Shown here: positions 36,204 through 45,989 of the stretch, piece by piece
Layout of the letters: the number at the start of each line of letters is the position of its first letter
How positions within the stretch are numbered: the first letter of the stretch is position 1
Source of the DNA: Rugamonas rubra
GTDB lineage: Bacteria; Pseudomonadota; Gammaproteobacteria; Burkholderiales; Burkholderiaceae_D
DNA: 49,256 nt
Direction of reading: 5' to 3'
NCBI RefSeq assembly: GCF_900114705.1
Contig: NZ_FOTW01000014.1
Span: forward strand, 156,267 to 205,522
Notes under the pieces: generated by a model
Database searches by the model: none
Told to the model about the DNA's origin: nothing
What the model saw: only the letters and a program-made list of their open reading frames with translations
Position numbers and translations under genes: made by a program

Positions 36204-37517
36204 TCAGGTGTTCGCCAACAGATGGGCTGCGGCCCATTTTCCGCTGAACGCCGCCCCCTCCGTGGTCGGCGCACTCATGTAGTCCCCCGCCAGCAGCACC
36301 CTTTGGTCGGGCTTCAGCGCCGCGCGGTAGGCGGCGATGGCGCGCGCCCGTCCCACCGCCGAGCAGGGCTCGGCCTCGCGCCAGCGGCAGAAGTGGGCGA
36401 AGGCGGTGTTCTTGCGCACGCCGGGAAAGTAGCGTTCCAGCTCGGGGAACACCTCGTTCAGCACGGCCGCGTCGCCCTGGTCGAGCAGGCGCGCGCCGGC
36501 CTGGCCGTCGAGCATGACGTTGAGCAGCTCGCCCTGCGGCACCAGGCTGGACGACTTGCGCGACTCGATGCCGACCGCCGCGACCACCTTGCGTTCGCGG
36601 CGTGGGATCAGCAGGCCGTAGATGTCGTCCGGCACGGCGCTGCCACGGATGCCGCCGGGCAGGGCGATGCCGATGTTGATGGTCGAACTGTAGCGCGTCG
36701 CCAGCAGCGTCCGGGTCAGCACGCAGTCGGGGTGGTACAGCGCGGCGGCGGCCGAGGCGGTGGTGGCGAGGATCACGTGGTCGGCGCACAGTTCGCCGTG
36801 CGGTGTGTCGACGCGCACCCCGCTGGCGTCGTGCGACAGGCCCAGCGCCGGTGTCGCCAGGCGCACGTCCAGCCGGGCCGCCAGCGCCTCGCCCAGGCTG
36901 CCCATGCCGCCCTCCAGCGCCGCCGTTTTAAGGCGGCGCGCACCATAGCTCCAGGTCAGCAGCGCCAGCGCGCGCGAGGCCGCCTCGGGCGACTGGAAGA
37001 AGAAGCCCGCCAGCATCGGCTCGAAGATATGCTCGAGCGCGTCGGCGCCGAAGCGCTCGCTGGCCCAGGTGGCCGTGCCCTGGTCGTCCCACTGCTGCCA
37101 GGCGGCGTAGTCGTTGAGCGGCAGGTGGGCGCAGCGGCGCGCGTCGAGGGCGCCGGCCAGGCCCAGGCGCAGCAGCGCGCCCCAGCCCAACAGGCCGCTG
37201 CTGGCCACGCTCCACGGTTTTTCCGGGCTGACCCGGCGCACCTTGCCGGCGCGCGCCGTGCCGCCCCATTGGGCGCAGGTGCTCAGCTGGCCGGCCATGC
37301 CCATGCGTGCGATCAGCGCCTGGATCTCGACGTAGCCGGTGGAGAGGAACTGCGCGCCCCGGTCGATGCGATAGCCATCGCGCAGGTCGGTGCTCATGCG
37401 GCCGCCAACCCGCCCGGCCGCCTCCAGCAGCGTGACCTGGCAGCCGTGGCGGCTCAGGTGGTGGGCGGCGCTCAGGCCGGCGATGCCGGCGCCGATGACG
37501 ATGACTGATCGTTGCAA
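36204..37517 (-). CDS. FAD-dependent amine oxidase/protoporphyrinogen oxidase-like protein
   Basis: 437 residues. The N-terminal dinucleotide fold is VIVIGAGIAGLSAAHHLSRHGCQVTLLEAAGRVGGRMST, with the GxGxxG and the GG-R-motif of the flavin amine oxidase group. The end AGDYMSAPTTEGAAFSGKWAA is the second FAD contact. The likely start is TTG at 37517, with GAGGG just upstream; no ATG suits. Substrate is unknown; protoporphyrinogen oxidase and amine oxidase are both possible relatives. Confidence 0.83.
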   Translation of the reverse strand: MQRSVIVIGAGIAGLSAAHHLSRHGCQVTLLEAAGRVGGRMSTDLRDGYRIDRGAQFLSTGYVEIQALIARMGMAGQLSTCAQWGGTARAGKVRRVSPEKPWSVASSGLLGWGALLRLGLAGALDARRCAHLPLNDYAAWQQWDDQGTATWASERFGADALEHIFEPMLAGFFFQSPEAASRALALLTWSYGARRLKTAALEGGMGSLGEALAARLDVRLATPALGLSHDASGVRVDTPHGELCADHVILATTASAAAALYHPDCVLTRTLLATRYSSTINIGIALPGGIRGSAVPDDIYGLLIPRRERKVVAAVGIESRKSSSLVPQGELLNVMLDGQAGARLLDQGDAAVLNEVFPELERYFPGVRKNTAFAHFCRWREAEPCSAVGRARAIAAYRAALKPDQRVLLAGDYMSAPTTEGAAFSGKWAAAHLLANT

Positions 37518-37755
37518 ATTTTCCCTCGTTCGCAAAAGGTGGTTCCGTGCCGCAGGCCACACCGCGTGGCAACAGGAGTCTATCCCGCCAAAGTGAATTT
37601 CATCTAAAGCCGGCACCGGCTGGCCGCCGGCTCCTGCCGGTGCGGCGCAGGTTTGCCGAAAAGACAATGTTCTGCTAGAGTCTGGCGGATGCGGACTGTT
37701 GGGACGCCAAACTATGATGAAGGAGCGGCTGCGCAAGCCGTCGAACCGGGATGTT

Positions 37756-38181
37756 ATGCAGATTCGAGAAGTGACTGTTGCCGACGCCGAGGCGATCGCG
37801 GGCCTGTTGGCCTCGCTCGGCTATCCCGGCTGCGAGGAATTCATTGCGGCGCAAATCGCCGCGCAAATCGTCCATCCCGACGCGCGGCTGTTGGTGGCCG
37901 CCGGCGGCGACGGGGTGGCCGGATTCATCTCGCTGCATTTCGTGCCGCAGATCGCGCTGGCGGGGGATTTTTGCCGCATCAGCTATTTCTGTGTGGCCGA
38001 GGATAAACGCGGCCAGGGCATCGGCGAGGCGCTCGAGCGGGCGGCGGCAGCGTTGGCGGAGGAGCGCGGCTGCGACCGGATCGAGGTGCATTGCCATTCG
38101 CGCCGTTCGGGCGCGCATCGGTTTTACCAACGGCAGGGCTTCGTCGAGTCGCCGAAGTACTTTGCCAAGGCGGTGGGCTGA
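37756..38181 (+). CDS. GNAT family N-acetyltransferase
   Basis: 141 residues from MQIREVTVADAEAIAGLLASL. The acetyl-CoA loop lies in FCVAEDKRGQGIGEALERAAAALAEERGCDRIEVHC, and HRFYQRQGFVESPKYFAK is the usual GNAT end. Starts at 37714 and 37717 (MMKERLRK) are also open with GGGA upstream; I prefer 37756 because the family begins there. The acceptor is unknown. Confidence 0.85.
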   Translation: MQIREVTVADAEAIAGLLASLGYPGCEEFIAAQIAAQIVHPDARLLVAAGGDGVAGFISLHFVPQIALAGDFCRISYFCVAEDKRGQGIGEALERAAAALAEERGCDRIEVHCHSRRSGAHRFYQRQGFVESPKYFAKAVG

Positions 38182-38230
38182 ATCGCCGGCGTTGCGTTGG
38201 CTAGGTAGTCCAAACAGGGGAGGTGGGCAG

Positions 38231-38902
38231 ATGGGATGGAAAGCGTTTGCGGTGTTCGCCACGGCCGTGCCGGGCTACTTCGGCACGCGGCCGCGCCACG
38301 AGACGCAGCGCGCCGAGCAGCTGCGCCTGCGCCTCGGCCTGTCCGGCTATGAATACGTCGGGCCGGCCACGCTGGACGCCGCGCTGTATCCGCGCAAGGG
38401 GGCGCTGTACATCGGCGCCTACCCGGACGGCGCGATCGTCTGCGAGACCCAGCTGGCCTGCCAGCTGTTCGAGGCCGCGTCGCGCCGCAGGATCGGCGGC
38501 GGCGACGCGCCGTTCGCTGAATTCAAGCCGGCCTTGCTGGGACTGTATCCGGACGGCGAGGTGCTGGCCCTGGTGCTGCACAGCGTGGTCAACCTGTGGG
38601 GCTACAGCCTGTACGCGGCCGGCAAGCTGCGGCGCAGCGCCGCCGGCGCCAGCGACGACGGCATCATCGCCAACGAGGGCGAGCCCCTGGCGGAGGAGCG
38701 GCGCGTGCTCGACGCCTGCGCCATCGAGGAGGTCGACGAGGAGGTCGGCGGCGAGGAGCTGGTGTTCGACGTGTCGGCGCGCATGTTCGGTCAACGTCTC
38801 GATGCGTTCGAGGAGTTCCATCTCGAGCTGAGCGAATACAGGAGGGCGCCGGGGTCGATTGCGTCCTTCTTCAAGAAAATGTTAGGCAAACAGAATGGCT
38901 GA
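38231..38902 (+). CDS. Protein of unknown function
   Basis: 223 residues, family not recognised. It begins MGWKAFAVFATAVPGYFGT and has GALYIGAYPDGAIVCETQLACQLFE and LYPDGEVLALVLHSVVNLWGYSLY. A Glu-rich stretch ALEE-like (EEVDEEVGGEELVFDVSARMFG) lies near 165-190, and the C-terminus is basic. GGGAGGT lies 7 bases ahead of the ATG, so it is surely translated well. No signal peptide or membrane helix is clear. It sits between two acetyltransferase genes, all in one direction. Confidence 0.75.
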   Translation: MGWKAFAVFATAVPGYFGTRPRHETQRAEQLRLRLGLSGYEYVGPATLDAALYPRKGALYIGAYPDGAIVCETQLACQLFEAASRRRIGGGDAPFAEFKPALLGLYPDGEVLALVLHSVVNLWGYSLYAAGKLRRSAAGASDDGIIANEGEPLAEERRVLDACAIEEVDEEVGGEELVFDVSARMFGQRLDAFEEFHLELSEYRRAPGSIASFFKKMLGKQNG

Positions 38903-38947
38903 GCAGGACGACAGCCGCCCCTGCGGCACTTGAATACGAGGTCAACG

Positions 38948-39520
38948 ATGAACAATTTGGTCGCGAACGGACTTTGCATCCGCCCCCTGGTTCTGGCCGA
39001 CGCCGGCGCGCTGGCGCAGGCCGCCGTCGAGTCGCTCGACACCCTGGGCCTGTGGATGCCCTGGTGCGACGAGCGCTTCGGCCTGGCCGAGGCCGAGCAG
39101 TGGGTACAGGTCTGCGTTGCCGAGTTGGCGGCGCGGACGGCCTACAGCATGGGCATCTTCGCCGAGGACGACGGCGCGTATATCGGCAGCATCGGCATCA
39201 ACCACATCAACCGCCAGCATAATTTCGCCAATCTGGGATTCTGGGTCCGGGCGGCGTGGCAGAACCAGGGCGTGGCCCGGCGCGCGGTGCCGATGATGGC
39301 CGACTTCGGGCTGGACGTGCTGGGGCTGGACCGCATCGAAATCGTCATTGCCGAGCACAACCTCGCCAGCCGCCGCGTGGCGGAGGCGGTCGGCGCGCGC
39401 TTCGAGGGCATCCTCGCCAAGCGGGTGGCGCTGCGCGGCGCGCCGACGGCCGCCGCGATGTATTCGCTCACGCGCGATTCGGGCGAGATCATCACCATGC
39501 CCACCTCGACGACGCCTTAG
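38948..39520 (+). CDS. RimJ/RimL-type GNAT N-acetyltransferase
   Basis: 190 residues. GLCIRPLVLADAGALAQAAVESLDTLG at the start, IGSIGINHINRQHNFANLGFWVRAAWQNQGVARRAV with the acetyl-CoA loop, and LDRIEIVIAEHNLASRRVAEAVGARFEG at the end match RimJ/RimL-type enzymes that acetylate protein N-termini or small amines. GAGGT lies 5 bases before ATG 38948. Target unknown. It converges on the adhesin gene with a 49-base gap. Confidence 0.88.
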   Translation: MNNLVANGLCIRPLVLADAGALAQAAVESLDTLGLWMPWCDERFGLAEAEQWVQVCVAELAARTAYSMGIFAEDDGAYIGSIGINHINRQHNFANLGFWVRAAWQNQGVARRAVPMMADFGLDVLGLDRIEIVIAEHNLASRRVAEAVGARFEGILAKRVALRGAPTAAAMYSLTRDSGEIITMPTSTTP

Positions 39521-39569
39521 CTGGCGTCGATCCGCATCAGCGCCAGGGTGCCTATCGCGCGCCCGTCCC

Positions 39570-42500
39570 TCAGGTCGGCACCAGGAAGTCCCAGTTTTGC
39601 ACGGCGATTTTGTGGACGCTCATTTCATCCGACGTCAGGAAATACTGGGCGACCTGCTCCAAGGTGGCGCCGTGCGCCATCTGGTCGGTCCAGAACGCCA
39701 GGCCGTCGGCGTCGCTGTGGCGGCTGAAGATGCCCTGGTACAGCAACTCGATGTCGTGCGCGCTGGCGCCGTTGAACTGTGTCGCATGCAGGTTGCGCGA
39801 TTCCACCGAGCTGATGAACTCCAGCGCGATCTTGCCCAGGCTGGCACCGTTCTTTGCCGCGCTGCCCCAGAAGTCCATGCCCTGGTAGTCGGCCTGGCGG
39901 CCCAGCACGTTCTGGTACAGGCCGGCGATCGTGCCCAGTTGCGCGCTGTTCTCAACCGCCGTGGTGAGGTCGGAGAATGCCAGGTACTCCGCGTTGATCA
40001 CCAGCGCGTGCTGCGTCGGCTGCGCCTTGGCGGTGACCAGCAGATAGCCCTCGTGGGCTTCCACGTCGTAGCTGGAGCTGGCGCCGTTGAAGGAGGCGGT
40101 GTCGCTGCCCTGGCCGCCGTGCAGGATGGTGCTGCCCGCCGGCGCGGCGGCGGGCAAGGCCTGGCGCGCGCCACCGGCCTGGGCCTGCGGCGAGGTGAAC
40201 AGCAGCGTGTCGCCGCCGCCGCCCGAGAAGACGGCGCCGCCGGCGCCGGACGATACGGTGAAATGCTGGTTGGCGGCATCGCCGGTCAGGATCTGGCCGA
40301 GGGTGTTGCCGGTCACGTTGACCGCGCCGATGACGGCGGCGAAGTCGACCGCGTTGAGCACCAATTGGCTGCCAACGGGTAGATTGCTGGCGTCGATGAC
40401 CAAGGCGGTGTGCTGGTTGGCGCTGCTGGTGCCGGTTAGCGTCAGCGCGCCGCTGGGCGCGCTGGCGCCGCTGGTCGGCACGATGGTCTCGACCAGCAGT
40501 GGCACGCTGGCGGCCAGCTGGTTCAGGAAGGTCACGCCGTTGCCGGTCAGGTGGCCCTGGTCGCTGGCCGGGTGGTCCGGCGTGGCCGCCAGGATGGATT
40601 GGATCAGGTGCTCGACCGAGTCGCCGGCCGGTTGGCTGGCGCCGCCGCTGGCGCTCAGGCCGAAGCCCTGCGTGACCTGCGCCAGCAGCAGGTTGTTGGC
40701 GCCGGAGGTGACCAGCGGAATATCGGCGACGCCGGCGCTGCCGCTGGAGTCGCTGCGCGTGTCCGTGACGATGGGAATCGTGGTCTGCGTGCCGCTGCCG
40801 CCGCCCGGCAGGGCGACCGGCTGCTGCGTGACGGCCACGCCGTCGACCGTGGTGGTCGGCGGCGTGGTGGCCGGCGGCGACACGATCGTCAGGGCCAGCG
40901 ACGCGCCGGCCGGCGAGCTGTTGCCGGCCAGGTCGGTCTGCTTGGCCGTCAGCGTGTGCGCGCCGAGCGACAGCGCGCTGCTGGCGATGCTCCAGTTGCC
41001 GGCGCCGTCGGCGGTGGCGGTGCCCAGCAGCGTGGTGCCGTCGGTGTCGTACAGCTTGACGGTGGCGTTGGCGGCGGCCGTGCCGGTGACGGTCGGCGCG
41101 GCGACGTTGGTGCTGTTGTCGCCCAGGGTGCCGCTGTCGCTGGCGCTGGCCAGCAGCGGCGCGCCCGGCGCCTCCGGCGCCGCCGTGTCGATGGTCAGCG
41201 CCAGCGCGGCGCTGGCGGCCGAGACGTTGCCGGCCGGGTCGGTCTGCTTGACGCTCAGCGTGTGGCTGCCGTCGGACAGCGTGCTCGAAACGATGCTCCA
41301 GACGCCGGCGCCGTTGGCCGTGGCCGTGCCCAGCACGGTGGTGCCGTCGCTGTCGTACAGCGTGACGGTGGCGTTGGCCTCGGCCGTGCCGTTGATGGTC
41401 GGCGTGGCGTGGTTGGTGACGCCGTCGCCCAGCGTGCCGCTGTCGCTGGCGCTGGCCAGCGCCGGCGCGGCCGGCGCGGCGGCGCCGGTGTCGATGCTGA
41501 CGGCCAGGCCGCCGCTGGCGGTCGAGACGTTGCCGGCGGCGTCGGTCTGCTTGGCGCTCAGCGTGTGGCTGCCGGCCGACAGCGTGCTGCTGGTGATGCT
41601 CCAGTTGCCGGAACCGTCGGCGGTGGTGGTGCCCAGCAGCGTGGTGCCGTCGGTGTCGTACAGCTTGACGGTGGCATTGGCCTCGGCGGTGCCGGTGAAC
41701 TCCGGCGTGGTGTTGCTGGTGATGGCGTCGCTGCTGGAGCCGCCGCTGTCGGTGCCGGCGGTCATCGCCGGGGTGGACGGCGCGGCGGCCGCCGTGTGGT
41801 CCAGCGTGAAGGTCTGGCCCGCCGCGTAGCCGCCGACGATGTCGACCGACGAGCCGTTCTGGATGCCGGTGGCGCTACCGTTCAGGTCCAGCCGCAGGGT
41901 GCCGTCGCCGCTGATGGCGTTGACGGTGACGGTGTAGGTGGTGCCGCTGACGGCGACGACCGAGGCGATGCTGCCGGCCGCGCTGCCGCTGGCGGTGAGC
42001 GTGAAGTCGGCGCTGTCGACGCCGGTCACCGTTTGGCTGAAGGTGACCGTGTAGACGACCGAGGTGGCGGCGGTGGGCACGCTGGCCGAGGCGGCGGCGG
42101 CGCGCACGATGCTGTCGACACCGGGCGCGTCGACCACGGTGACGGTGAAGATCTGGAAGGCGTCGTTGCCGGCCGCGTCGGTGGCCTTCATGTAGATGTG
42201 GTAGGTGCCGGCGGCGAGGCTCTGCGCCGCCACCAAGGAGTCGCCGTCGACGGTGAACTTGGCGTTGTCGGCGTCGATGCTGCCGTTGCCGACGGCGAAG
42301 CCGTATTGCACGGCGGTGATGTCGGTGGACGACAGCGTGGCCACGGTGGCGCCGTTGGTGGCGGCCGACATCAGCACCGAGCTGGTGCTCAGCGCCATGC
42401 CGACCGGTCCGATCGTGTCGAGCGTGTAGGCGAAGCCGGCGGAGGCGCTCGAGACGTTGCCGGCCGGGTCGGTCTGCGCGGCCGTCAGCGTGTGCGCGCC

Positions 42501-43358
42501 GCCGACCAGCGACGAGCTGGTGATGCTCCAGTTGCCGGAGCCGTCGGCGGTGGTGCTGCCCAACAGCGTGGTGCCGTCGGTGTCGTACAGGCGCACGGCG
42601 GCGTTGGCCTCGGCCAGGCCGGTCACGGTCGGCGTGCCGTCGTTGGTGATGCCGTCGCCCAGCGTGCCGCTGTCGCTGCCGGCGGCCAGGGCCAGCGCGG
42701 TGGGCGCGGCGGCCGAGGTGTCGATGCTCAGCGTCAGTCCGCCGCTCAGCGCCGAGGTGATGGCGCCGCTGTCGGTTTGCGTCACCTTCAGCGTGTGGCT
42801 GCCCGAGGTCAACGCGGTGCTGGTGATGCTCCAGTTGCCGGAGCCGTCGGCGGTGGTGGTGCCCAGCAGCGTGGTGCCGTCGGTGTCGTACAGCTTGACG
42901 GTGTTGCCGGCGCCGGCCGTGCCGGTCAGCATCGGCGTGGTGTCGTTGGTGATGCCGTCGCCCAGCGTGCCGCTGTCGCTGCCGCTGTCGACGGCCGGGA
43001 TCGGCGGCGCGGCCGGGCCGGGCCGCCCGCCGAACACGATGGTGCTGGAACTGAAGGTGGCCGCGTCGGTGCCGTCCGTGCCCTGGACCGCGCTGACGTC
43101 GTTGCCGCCGGTCGGGTCCTGGTAGGAGAACTCGATGATGTCGCCGGCGGTGAGCGCGTTGGCGCTGAAGGTCAGGACGACGGTCTTGGCGGCGCTGTCC
43201 ACCGTGACGCCGGTCACGCTGGTGCCGGTGCCGTTGATCTGCATGTTGAACGCGCTGGTCGGCGGCGGATTGGCGGCGTCGAGCGCCACATCGAAATACA
43301 TCGTGAAAAACTGCTCGCTGACGTAGCCGTCCGAGCTTGAATAGGTTGGTTGTGGCAT
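39570..43358 (-). CDS. Large Ig-like repeat adhesin with RTX-like motifs and DUF4214
   Basis: 1262 residues, acidic, no Sec signal. An N-terminal SwmB-like domain (about 1-105, [20 protein letters not shown]) leads into five bacterial Ig-like repeats sharing [23 protein letters not shown], two before and three after two other beta-sandwich modules (about 310-515). A Pro/Thr-rich spacer follows, then GGGGDTLLF and [13 protein letters not shown], weak RTX-type nonapeptides, and a DUF4214 end (about 1125-1262, [17 protein letters not shown] and [19 protein letters not shown]). The layout suggests a type I secreted surface adhesin. No type I transporter genes are near. ATG 43358 has GGGAG upstream; the frame to 44591 is the shadow of another gene. 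Confidence 0.87.
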   Translation of the reverse strand: MPQPTYSSSDGYVSEQFFTMYFDVALDAANPPPTSAFNMQINGTGTSVTGVTVDSAAKTVVLTFSANALTAGDIIEFSYQDPTGGNDVSAVQGTDGTDAATFSSSTIVFGGRPGPAAPPIPAVDSGSDSGTLGDGITNDTTPMLTGTAGAGNTVKLYDTDGTTLLGTTTADGSGNWSITSTALTSGSHTLKVTQTDSGAITSALSGGLTLSIDTSAAAPTALALAAGSDSGTLGDGITNDGTPTVTGLAEANAAVRLYDTDGTTLLGSTTADGSGNWSITSSSLVGGAHTLTAAQTDPAGNVSSASAGFAYTLDTIGPVGMALSTSSVLMSAATNGATVATLSSTDITAVQYGFAVGNGSIDADNAKFTVDGDSLVAAQSLAAGTYHIYMKATDAAGNDAFQIFTVTVVDAPGVDSIVRAAAASASVPTAATSVVYTVTFSQTVTGVDSADFTLTASGSAAGSIASVVAVSGTTYTVTVNAISGDGTLRLDLNGSATGIQNGSSVDIVGGYAAGQTFTLDHTAAAAPSTPAMTAGTDSGGSSSDAITSNTTPEFTGTAEANATVKLYDTDGTTLLGTTTADGSGNWSITSSTLSAGSHTLSAKQTDAAGNVSTASGGLAVSIDTGAAAPAAPALASASDSGTLGDGVTNHATPTINGTAEANATVTLYDSDGTTVLGTATANGAGVWSIVSSTLSDGSHTLSVKQTDPAGNVSAASAALALTIDTAAPEAPGAPLLASASDSGTLGDNSTNVAAPTVTGTAAANATVKLYDTDGTTLLGTATADGAGNWSIASSALSLGAHTLTAKQTDLAGNSSPAGASLALTIVSPPATTPPTTTVDGVAVTQQPVALPGGGSGTQTTIPIVTDTRSDSSGSAGVADIPLVTSGANNLLLAQVTQGFGLSASGGASQPAGDSVEHLIQSILAATPDHPASDQGHLTGNGVTFLNQLAASVPLLVETIVPTSGASAPSGALTLTGTSSANQHTALVIDASNLPVGSQLVLNAVDFAAVIGAVNVTGNTLGQILTGDAANQHFTVSSGAGGAVFSGGGGDTLLFTSPQAQAGGARQALPAAAPAGSTILHGGQGSDTASFNGASSSYDVEAHEGYLLVTAKAQPTQHALVINAEYLAFSDLTTAVENSAQLGTIAGLYQNVLGRQADYQGMDFWGSAAKNGASLGKIALEFISSVESRNLHATQFNGASAHDIELLYQGIFSRHSDADGLAFWTDQMAHGATLEQVAQYFLTSDEMSVHKIAVQNWDFLVPT
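40880..43000 (-). repeat. Ig-domain coding repeats in the adhesin
   Basis: Roughly 300-base units, recurring around 40980, 41280, 41580, 42520 and 42820, share long near-identical runs such as GTGGTGCCGTCGGTGTCGTA and GATGCTCCAGTTGCCG. They encode the five Ig-like modules and are similar enough for recombination between them. Confidence 0.75.
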
Positions 43359-43582
43359 TTGTGTCTCCCGAGTGGCATGGCGAACGCCGGCCTGTGGTGG
43401 GACGAGTATATGGCATTGCCATGCGGAAATGGATGCATTTCTCGGCAGTGTAGATTGCGCGCAACAGGCCTGTTCTTCCGCTGTTTGCAAGCTTGTTGGT
43501 CTTGCATTCTGGCGCTCAACAGCAGGTGGGATATGGCTTGCAGGTCGCGATCCTGTAGATGGGGGCGGCGACCATTTCGTGT

Positions 43583-44398
43583 TTACTTGCTGCTTTGCCG
43601 ATCCAGTATTTGCATCACCGCGGCGACGATAGCGGCCGGCTCGCCGTGCCGCATTTCGGCCAGCGGCAAGTCGCCGAAAGGCTTGCGCGCTGCGCGCAGC
43701 TGGCTTGCGCTGGTCTCCAAGTTGTCCAGCTCGGATGCACGGGCGCGCCAATAGGACGGCGTGGCCACTTGCGCCGCCTGCGCCGCCGCCAGCGCGGTGC
43801 CGATGTCGCCATTGATGGCGGTGGCGGGGTAGGCGCAGGCGGCGTCGCTGTTGCCCTGTTCCGCCGCAGCCAGGCAGGCCAGCGCCGCATCCAACTTGGC
43901 GACGCGGTCCACCGGCAGCGCGTCCTCGTGCATGGGCTCGACCAGCACCAGGCCGCCGACGGCGCCGCGCGAGCGCAGCGCGAAGTGCTGCGCCACCATG
44001 GCGCCGTAGCCCGCACCGACCAGCACGAAGGGCGCGTCCATGCGCGCGTTTTTGAGCAGGAAGTGCAAGTCCTTGCTGGCGTTGGCGACCGTCGACGCCC
44101 GCGTGATCGGATCGCTGGAACCCAGGCCGGCGCGGTCGTAGACGCAGGCGCGCGTACGCTTGGCCACTTCCGGCAGCACCGCCGACCAGTCCCAAGCGGC
44201 GCGGCCGCCGTCGGCTTCGAACAGCACCGTGGGGCTGCCCTTGCCGCTGCAGTACAGATTGAGTTTGCGGCCGCCGACGTCGACCTTGACCTGGGGGCCG
44301 GCCAGGGCGTTCTGGCCGACCGGCGGCGCCGCGCCGGCGCTGGCGTGCGCCAGCAGGAAGGTGGCGGCGACAGTGGCCGAGAGAGCGAAATTGTTCAT
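43583..44398 (-). CDS. Alpha/beta hydrolase paralogue without nucleophile serine
   Basis: 271 residues from [23 protein letters not shown], a signal peptide. [47 protein letters not shown] and [13 protein letters not shown] are typical of this hydrolase group. The nucleophile elbow reads VGAGYGAM where GxSxG is expected, so the catalytic serine is Ala, and a clear catalytic histidine near the end is missing. It is likely inactive or non-catalytic. It has a paralogue at 44730-45401 (DIGGRKINLYCSG, IYDRAGFGFSDP). The 223 bases between it and the adhesin hold no gene. Confidence 0.75.
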   Translation of the reverse strand: MNNFALSATVAATFLLAHASAGAAPPVGQNALAGPQVKVDVGGRKLNLYCSGKGSPTVLFEADGGRAAWDWSAVLPEVAKRTRACVYDRAGLGSSDPITRASTVANASKDLHFLLKNARMDAPFVLVGAGYGAMVAQHFALRSRGAVGGLVLVEPMHEDALPVDRVAKLDAALACLAAAEQGNSDAACAYPATAINGDIGTALAAAQAAQVATPSYWRARASELDNLETSASQLRAARKPFGDLPLAEMRHGEPAAIVAAVMQILDRQSSK

Positions 44399-44729
44399 GG
44401 CGTTGGGTGTGGGGATGGTGAAAATGGCGCCCTGGTGGAGCACCTATTGATATGCGGCTTGGCGATGGCTGGCCGGTGCGGTGTTGATGCGGTGGCGTCG
44501 ACAGCCGCTGTCCGATCGGGCGCTTGACGGCGCTCGGCAGCGCCTTGATCGAGGCAGCGACGATATTACTATCGAAGGCCGTGCCGAACAAGGTCGAGGC
44601 GTGCGGCCAAGCGCTCCGTCGAGCCGCCTCGGTTGTTACTTGGTTGATGCTAAATAATCAAAATTATCCTAATATACTGCTTCGCAGGGCGCACCCCGGC
44701 CCCTGCCAACGTTGATGCAAAGGCTAGCA

Positions 44730-45401
44730 ATGCTCAAGACCAAAATCGGCAAGACCTTGCTCGGTTTCGCCGTCTGCACGCCGCTGTTGGCTGATGCCGC
44801 AGGCGCGGGACTCTCCAGCGCCGTCGCGTTCGCCAAACCACACCAACGCGTCGACATCGGCGGCCGCAAGATCAATCTGTACTGCAGCGGCGCCGGCGCC
44901 ACCACGGTCATATTCGACGGCCCTTCGGGCGATGGCGGATGGGCTTGGTTCAAGGTGCAGCCCGAGGTGGCCAAGCATGCGCGCTCCTGCATCTATGACC
45001 GCGCCGGCTTCGGTTTCAGCGATCCGGCGCCGCGCCCGAACACGTCGGGGAACGCGGTCGAGGATTTGCACAAAGCATTGTCGGTGGCCGGCATTAAACC
45101 GCCATATCTGTTGGTCGGCAATTCGCTGGGGGGCAGCAATGTGCAGGTGTTCGCCTATCGCTATCCCGAGGAGGTGAAGGGTCTGGTGTTGGTCGAGCCG
45201 CAAAGCGAAGACGAAACCATGCGCACCAACAAGGCCTCGGGCGGACAGATCGAGAAGATCTACGCCATGATCAAGGACCACGATCAACAGTGTTTGGACG
45301 CCGCGAGCAAATGCTTCAAGGCCGGCAGCGAGGCGGCGGCCAGCTGCGTCGGCGACCCAACAGTACGTTCGCAGTTGGGCGTTTCAATTGCGATAAATTA
45401 A
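44730..45401 (+). pseudogene. Truncated secreted alpha/beta hydrolase
   Basis: 223 residues. A signal peptide (about 1-25) is followed by RVDIGGRKINLYCSGAGATTVIFDGPSGDGGWAW, IYDRAGFGFSDPAPRP, the intact nucleophile elbow LVGNSLGGSN and LVLVEPQSED. The family continues for about 80-100 more residues with the catalytic histidine, but here the frame ends abruptly at VGDPTVRSQLGVSIAIN, just before another gene. So the 3' end is lost and the product is unlikely to be active. AAAGG lies before the ATG. The 331 bases upstream, shared with the divergent paralogue, are AT-rich near 44640-44690 with a -10-like TATACT but no clear -35. Confidence 0.65.
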
Positions 45402-45412
45402 TAGGAAATTCA

Positions 45413-45901
45413 ATGCGTTTCACATGGTTAAGTTTATTGTTGTTAAGTAGCTCGGCGCCACTGGCAGCCAGCGCCGCTGATGTTTTGCCAGATTACCTGA
45501 TCGGCACATGGGGCACCGGTTCATCTCTGTACGATGGTGCGAGTCAGCAAGCTGAAATATATCTTCTTGCGGATGGATTTGGCATGATGGCGGGATCAAC
45601 CGCAGCTGCCCGACGTATGGATGGCATAGACGATGGGAAGCCTGGTCCGCGCGCAATTATTGGGTTTCCAGTCCAGGCCACTTTGGACAGAAATTCCTTG
45701 TCAGTTCGCAGACTCTTACCCAAGGAACAGCAAGGATCAAAAAAAGATGGTATGGGAATTTCCTGCCAGTATGAATCGGAAGGGCCGAAGTTGGCTTGTG
45801 CGGGACCAGATGGCGTATCCATGATGATGACTCGGCGTAGCGAATCGGTGGCGAAAGAAATTGTTCTGAATATTGCTGAAATTCGGACGTCATTTCAATG
45901 A
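45413..45901 (+). CDS. Small exported protein of unknown function
   Basis: 162 residues, family not recognised. A signal peptide (MRFTWLSLLLLSSSAPLAASA, about 1-22) precedes a short beta-rich body with DYLIGTWGTGSSLYDGASQQAEIYLLADG. This resembles lipocalin-like or 'YxxGTWG' periplasmic proteins but is too weak to name. AGGA is 6 bases before the ATG. Base composition is clearly lower in GC than the window average, and it abuts a truncated gene, so recent acquisition is likely. Confidence 0.7.
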   Translation: MRFTWLSLLLLSSSAPLAASAADVLPDYLIGTWGTGSSLYDGASQQAEIYLLADGFGMMAGSTAAARRMDGIDDGKPGPRAIIGFPVQATLDRNSLSVRRLLPKEQQGSKKDGMGISCQYESEGPKLACAGPDGVSMMMTRRSESVAKEIVLNIAEIRTSFQ

Positions 45902-45989
45902 GAAATGTTATTTGAACGCTGACTATAGCCGAATTGCGAAGTTGGAAGAACTGTCGTTGATACCGCTGCCTAAGCCCTCTGGATGACGT

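Noticed and set aside
40551..43340. Long plus-strand reading frames (929 and 580 residues) opposite the adhesin
   Set aside because: They are antisense shadows of GC-rich repeat DNA, with compositions such as Val/Gly/Arg runs and no domain; the minus frame has coherent Ig and DUF4214 domains.
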